Assembly: GCA_021812505.1 (NCBI GenBank)
Contig: JAKANG010000088.1
Coordinates: forward strand, 1-6,629
DNA: 6,629 bases
Direction of reading: 5' to 3'
DNA from: Pseudomonadota bacterium
GTDB lineage: Bacteria > Pseudomonadota > Alphaproteobacteria > Rhizobiales > Beijerinckiaceae
Of this stretch, positions 5,021-6,629 are shown in pieces. Numbering within the stretch: position 1 is the first letter of the stretch; each line of letters opens with the position of its first letter. The position numbers and the translations under genes are program-made. The notes beneath the pieces are model-generated. The model was not told the DNA's origin and did not search any database. It saw only the letters and a list, made by a program, of their open reading frames with translations.

Positions 5021-6629
5021 CGCAAATCGACGACCGGCGTCAGACGCCGGGGAGCGCCGGCTGTTTCGGCCTGCGCGTAATGCAGATGAGGCGTTTCCCG
5101 CGCGCCGTGGATGTCGCGCGACGATTTCATCAGATTTTCGATCGTCCCCAGGGCTTCCGAAGACTTGTGCGACAATTGCTCGTGTAGCTTCACGATCGGG
5201 CCGCTCCCGATGTCGGTGGCCCGGGCCGTCGCCGGAGTCTGCGCCGCTTCGATCGGCGCGCCGCGCAGGGGTTTGAGATCGACGCCGGCATGGGCGTATT
5301 CCATGATGTCGTGCCAGGTCCCGGCTGGCAGGGAGCCGCCCGTCACCTTGTTCATCGGGTCGCCGTCGTCGTTGCCGTACCAGACCACCCCGACGAAATT
5401 GCCGGTGTAGCCGCAGAACCAGGCGTCCTTGTAATCGTTGGTGGTGCCGGTCTTGCCGGCGACCTCGATTCCCGGGAGCTGGGCGCGCCGGCCCGTGCCC
5501 CGCAGCACCACCTCGCGCATCATCGAGACGAGTTCGTCGATATAGGAGGGATCGACGACCTGAACCGGCTTTTCGCCGTCGCGGTCATGGGTGAAGACCA
5601 GCTCGCCGCGGCTGTTGTAAATTTCCAGCGCGGCATAGGGAGTCACCCGCTTGCCGCCATTGGCGAAGGCGGTATAGGCGGTGGCCTGGTCCAGGGGCTT
5701 CACCTCGTCGGCGCCGAGCGGCAGCGACTGGGTGTCGGGCAGGGGCGCTGTGACGCCGAGTCGGCGCGCCGTCGCGATGATGCGCTTGCGGCCGCGCCGG
5801 GCGTCGCCGTCGCCGATGGCGATGGACAGGCGCACCGCCACCGTATTGAGCGAATGGGCGAGCGCTTCCCACAGGGGCAGGCGGCCGAAATATTTGCCGC
5901 CGTAATTCCTCGGACACCAGTTTCCGAGGCAGATCGGCGCGTCCACCACCTCGGTTTCGGGCGTGAATTTCCCGCTCATCAGGGCGGTGAGATAGACATA
6001 GGGCTTGAAGGACGAGCCGGGCTGGCGGTAGGCGTCGGTAACGCGGTTGAACTGGCTGACGGCATAGTCGCGCCCGCCGACCAGAGCCCGCACCGCGCCG
6101 TCGTGCTCCAGCACGATGGCCGCGGCCTGATGGGCGTTGGAGGACGGCCCGTTCTCGCGCAGCATCTGGTCGATCGTGTCCTCGGCCTTCTGCTGCAGAC
6201 CGGAATCGAGCGCCGCGCGCACGGTCAGCACGCGGTCCTTGCCGAGCTTGCCGGCGTCGGCCAGGGCCTTGACCTCGTTGAACGCCCAGTCGAGATACCA
6301 GTCGGGCGCCGCGCCCAAGGGGCCGCGATCGATCGGCGAAGCGGGATGGCGCTGGGCGTCGGCGACCTGGTTTTGCTGGAGATAGCCCGCCACGACCATG
6401 TTGTTGAGCACCTCGTTGGCGCGGGCGCGGGCGGCGGGCAGGTTGACGTGCGGCGCGAATTTGGTCGGGGCCTTGAACAGGCCGGCGAGCATCGCGGCCT
6501 GGGCGAGCGTCACGTCCTTGATCGAGCGGCCGAAATAGAATTGCGCCGCCGCCTGGATGCCGAACGTGCCGCCGCCCATATAGGCGCGGTCGAGATAAAG
6601 CCGCAAAATCTGCTTCTTGGGGAGATGCG
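5017..6629 (-). CDS. Penicillin-binding protein 1A, bifunctional class A PBP (5' end beyond the window)
   Basis: Class A PBPs are membrane-anchored periplasmic enzymes that polymerise lipid II (GT51 domain) and cross-link the strands (transpeptidase domain). The frame is open to the right edge; the first visible residues, HLPKKQILRLYLDRAYMGGG, lie within GT51, so the membrane anchor and catalytic glutamates are missing. Counting from the Leu codon at 6604-6606, the GT51 end is at residues 1-75 and a linker domain follows. The transpeptidase has SSFK (catalytic Ser198, codon 6013-6015), SLN at 252-254 (5845-5853) and KTGTT at 385-389 (5440-5454), followed by DAWFCGYTG, so all three active-site motifs are intact. 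WCPRNYGGKYFGRLPLWEAL (230-249) is also typical. Cys226 and Cys231 flank a short loop and could be redox-active in the periplasm (inference). An 80-residue tail follows the transpeptidase, Ala/Thr-rich and then helix-prone. It is convergent with murJ, sharing CTAG. Leu at 6604-6606 (TTG) is internal, not a start. Confidence 0.95.
   Translation of the reverse strand, partial: HLPKKQILRLYLDRAYMGGGTFGIQAAAQFYFGRSIKDVTLAQAAMLAGLFKAPTKFAPHVNLPAARARANEVLNNMVVAGYLQQNQVADAQRHPASPIDRGPLGAAPDWYLDWAFNEVKALADAGKLGKDRVLTVRAALDSGLQQKAEDTIDQMLRENGPSSNAHQAAAIVLEHDGAVRALVGGRDYAVSQFNRVTDAYRQPGSSFKPYVYLTALMSGKFTPETEVVDAPICLGNWCPRNYGGKYFGRLPLWEALAHSLNTVAVRLSIAIGDGDARRGRKRIIATARRLGVTAPLPDTQSLPLGADEVKPLDQATAYTAFANGGKRVTPYAALEIYNSRGELVFTHDRDGEKPVQVVDPSYIDELVSMMREVVLRGTGRRAQLPGIEVAGKTGTTNDYKDAWFCGYTGNFVGVVWYGNDDGDPMNKVTGGSLPAGTWHDIMEYAHAGVDLKPLRGAPIEAAQTPATARATDIGSGPIVKLHEQLSHKSSEALGTIENLMKSSRDIHGARETPHLHYAQAETAGAPRRLTPVVDLR
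5034..5050 (+). terminator. Candidate hairpin just past the murJ stop
   Basis: CCGGCGT (5034-5040) pairs perfectly with ACGCCGG (5044-5050) around the triloop CAG, starting 13 bases after the murJ stop. No T-run follows, so it is not a classical intrinsic terminator. It lies inside the last codons of the opposing PBP1A gene, which could constrain it by protein sequence alone. It might help define the murJ transcript 3' end. Confidence 0.28.

Noticed and set aside
3406..5187. Second plus-strand open frame (593 codons) overlapping murJ in another phase
   Set aside because: The Arg/Gly/Ala-rich shadow translation has no membrane pattern or motifs; the overlapping frame encodes clear MurJ.
6604..6606. 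TTG as the start codon of the PBP1A gene
   Set aside because: The frame is open to the window edge, and the residues before this TTG (HLPKKQI) continue the GT51 domain, so the true start lies outside the window.

Overview
This is a GC-rich chromosomal window with six protein-coding genes packed almost edge to edge and no visible mobile element, RNA gene, CRISPR array or integron. The protein style points to an alphaproteobacterium, probably Hyphomicrobiales. The main clue is the class A penicillin-binding protein, whose glycosyltransferase tail carries the variant YLDRAYMGGGTFGI that I associate with that order. A ChbG/HpnK-type deacetylase and GANTC sites fit but are not diagnostic. A methylotroph-like family (Methylocystaceae/Beijerinckiaceae) is possible but is a guess.

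Layout, left to right. (1) Plus strand, 3-578: a short pyroglutamyl-peptidase I-like cysteine peptidase (family C15) with its Glu/Cys/His triad in place. (2) A 130-base gap holding a perfect 7-bp hairpin. (3) Plus strand, 709-1392: a TerC/YjbE-family membrane protein, followed with an ATGA stop/start overlap by (4) a GT61-type glycosyltransferase at 1389-2420. Both coupled genes have lost residues that I recall as family hallmarks. (5) Minus strand, 2427-3272: a ChbG/HpnK (YdjC-fold) carbohydrate deacetylase, tail to tail with the glycosyltransferase. (6) A divergent spacer of about 185 bases. (7) Plus strand, 3458-5020: the lipid II flippase MurJ, complete. (8) Minus strand, 5017 to the right edge: a bifunctional PBP1A, missing its N-terminal half because the window ends. 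The MurJ and PBP1A stop codons share the palindrome CTAG.

Functionally the right half is cell-wall machinery: MurJ moves lipid II across the membrane and PBP1A polymerises and cross-links it, although the two are convergent and not one operon. The deacetylase and GT61 protein suggest glycan or envelope work next door, but nothing in the sequence ties them to one pathway. I see no convincing undescribed multi-gene system. The most unusual element is the translationally coupled TerC-GT61 pair, with both partners diverged at expected functional residues. Family consensus comparisons were made from memory and need alignment to confirm.
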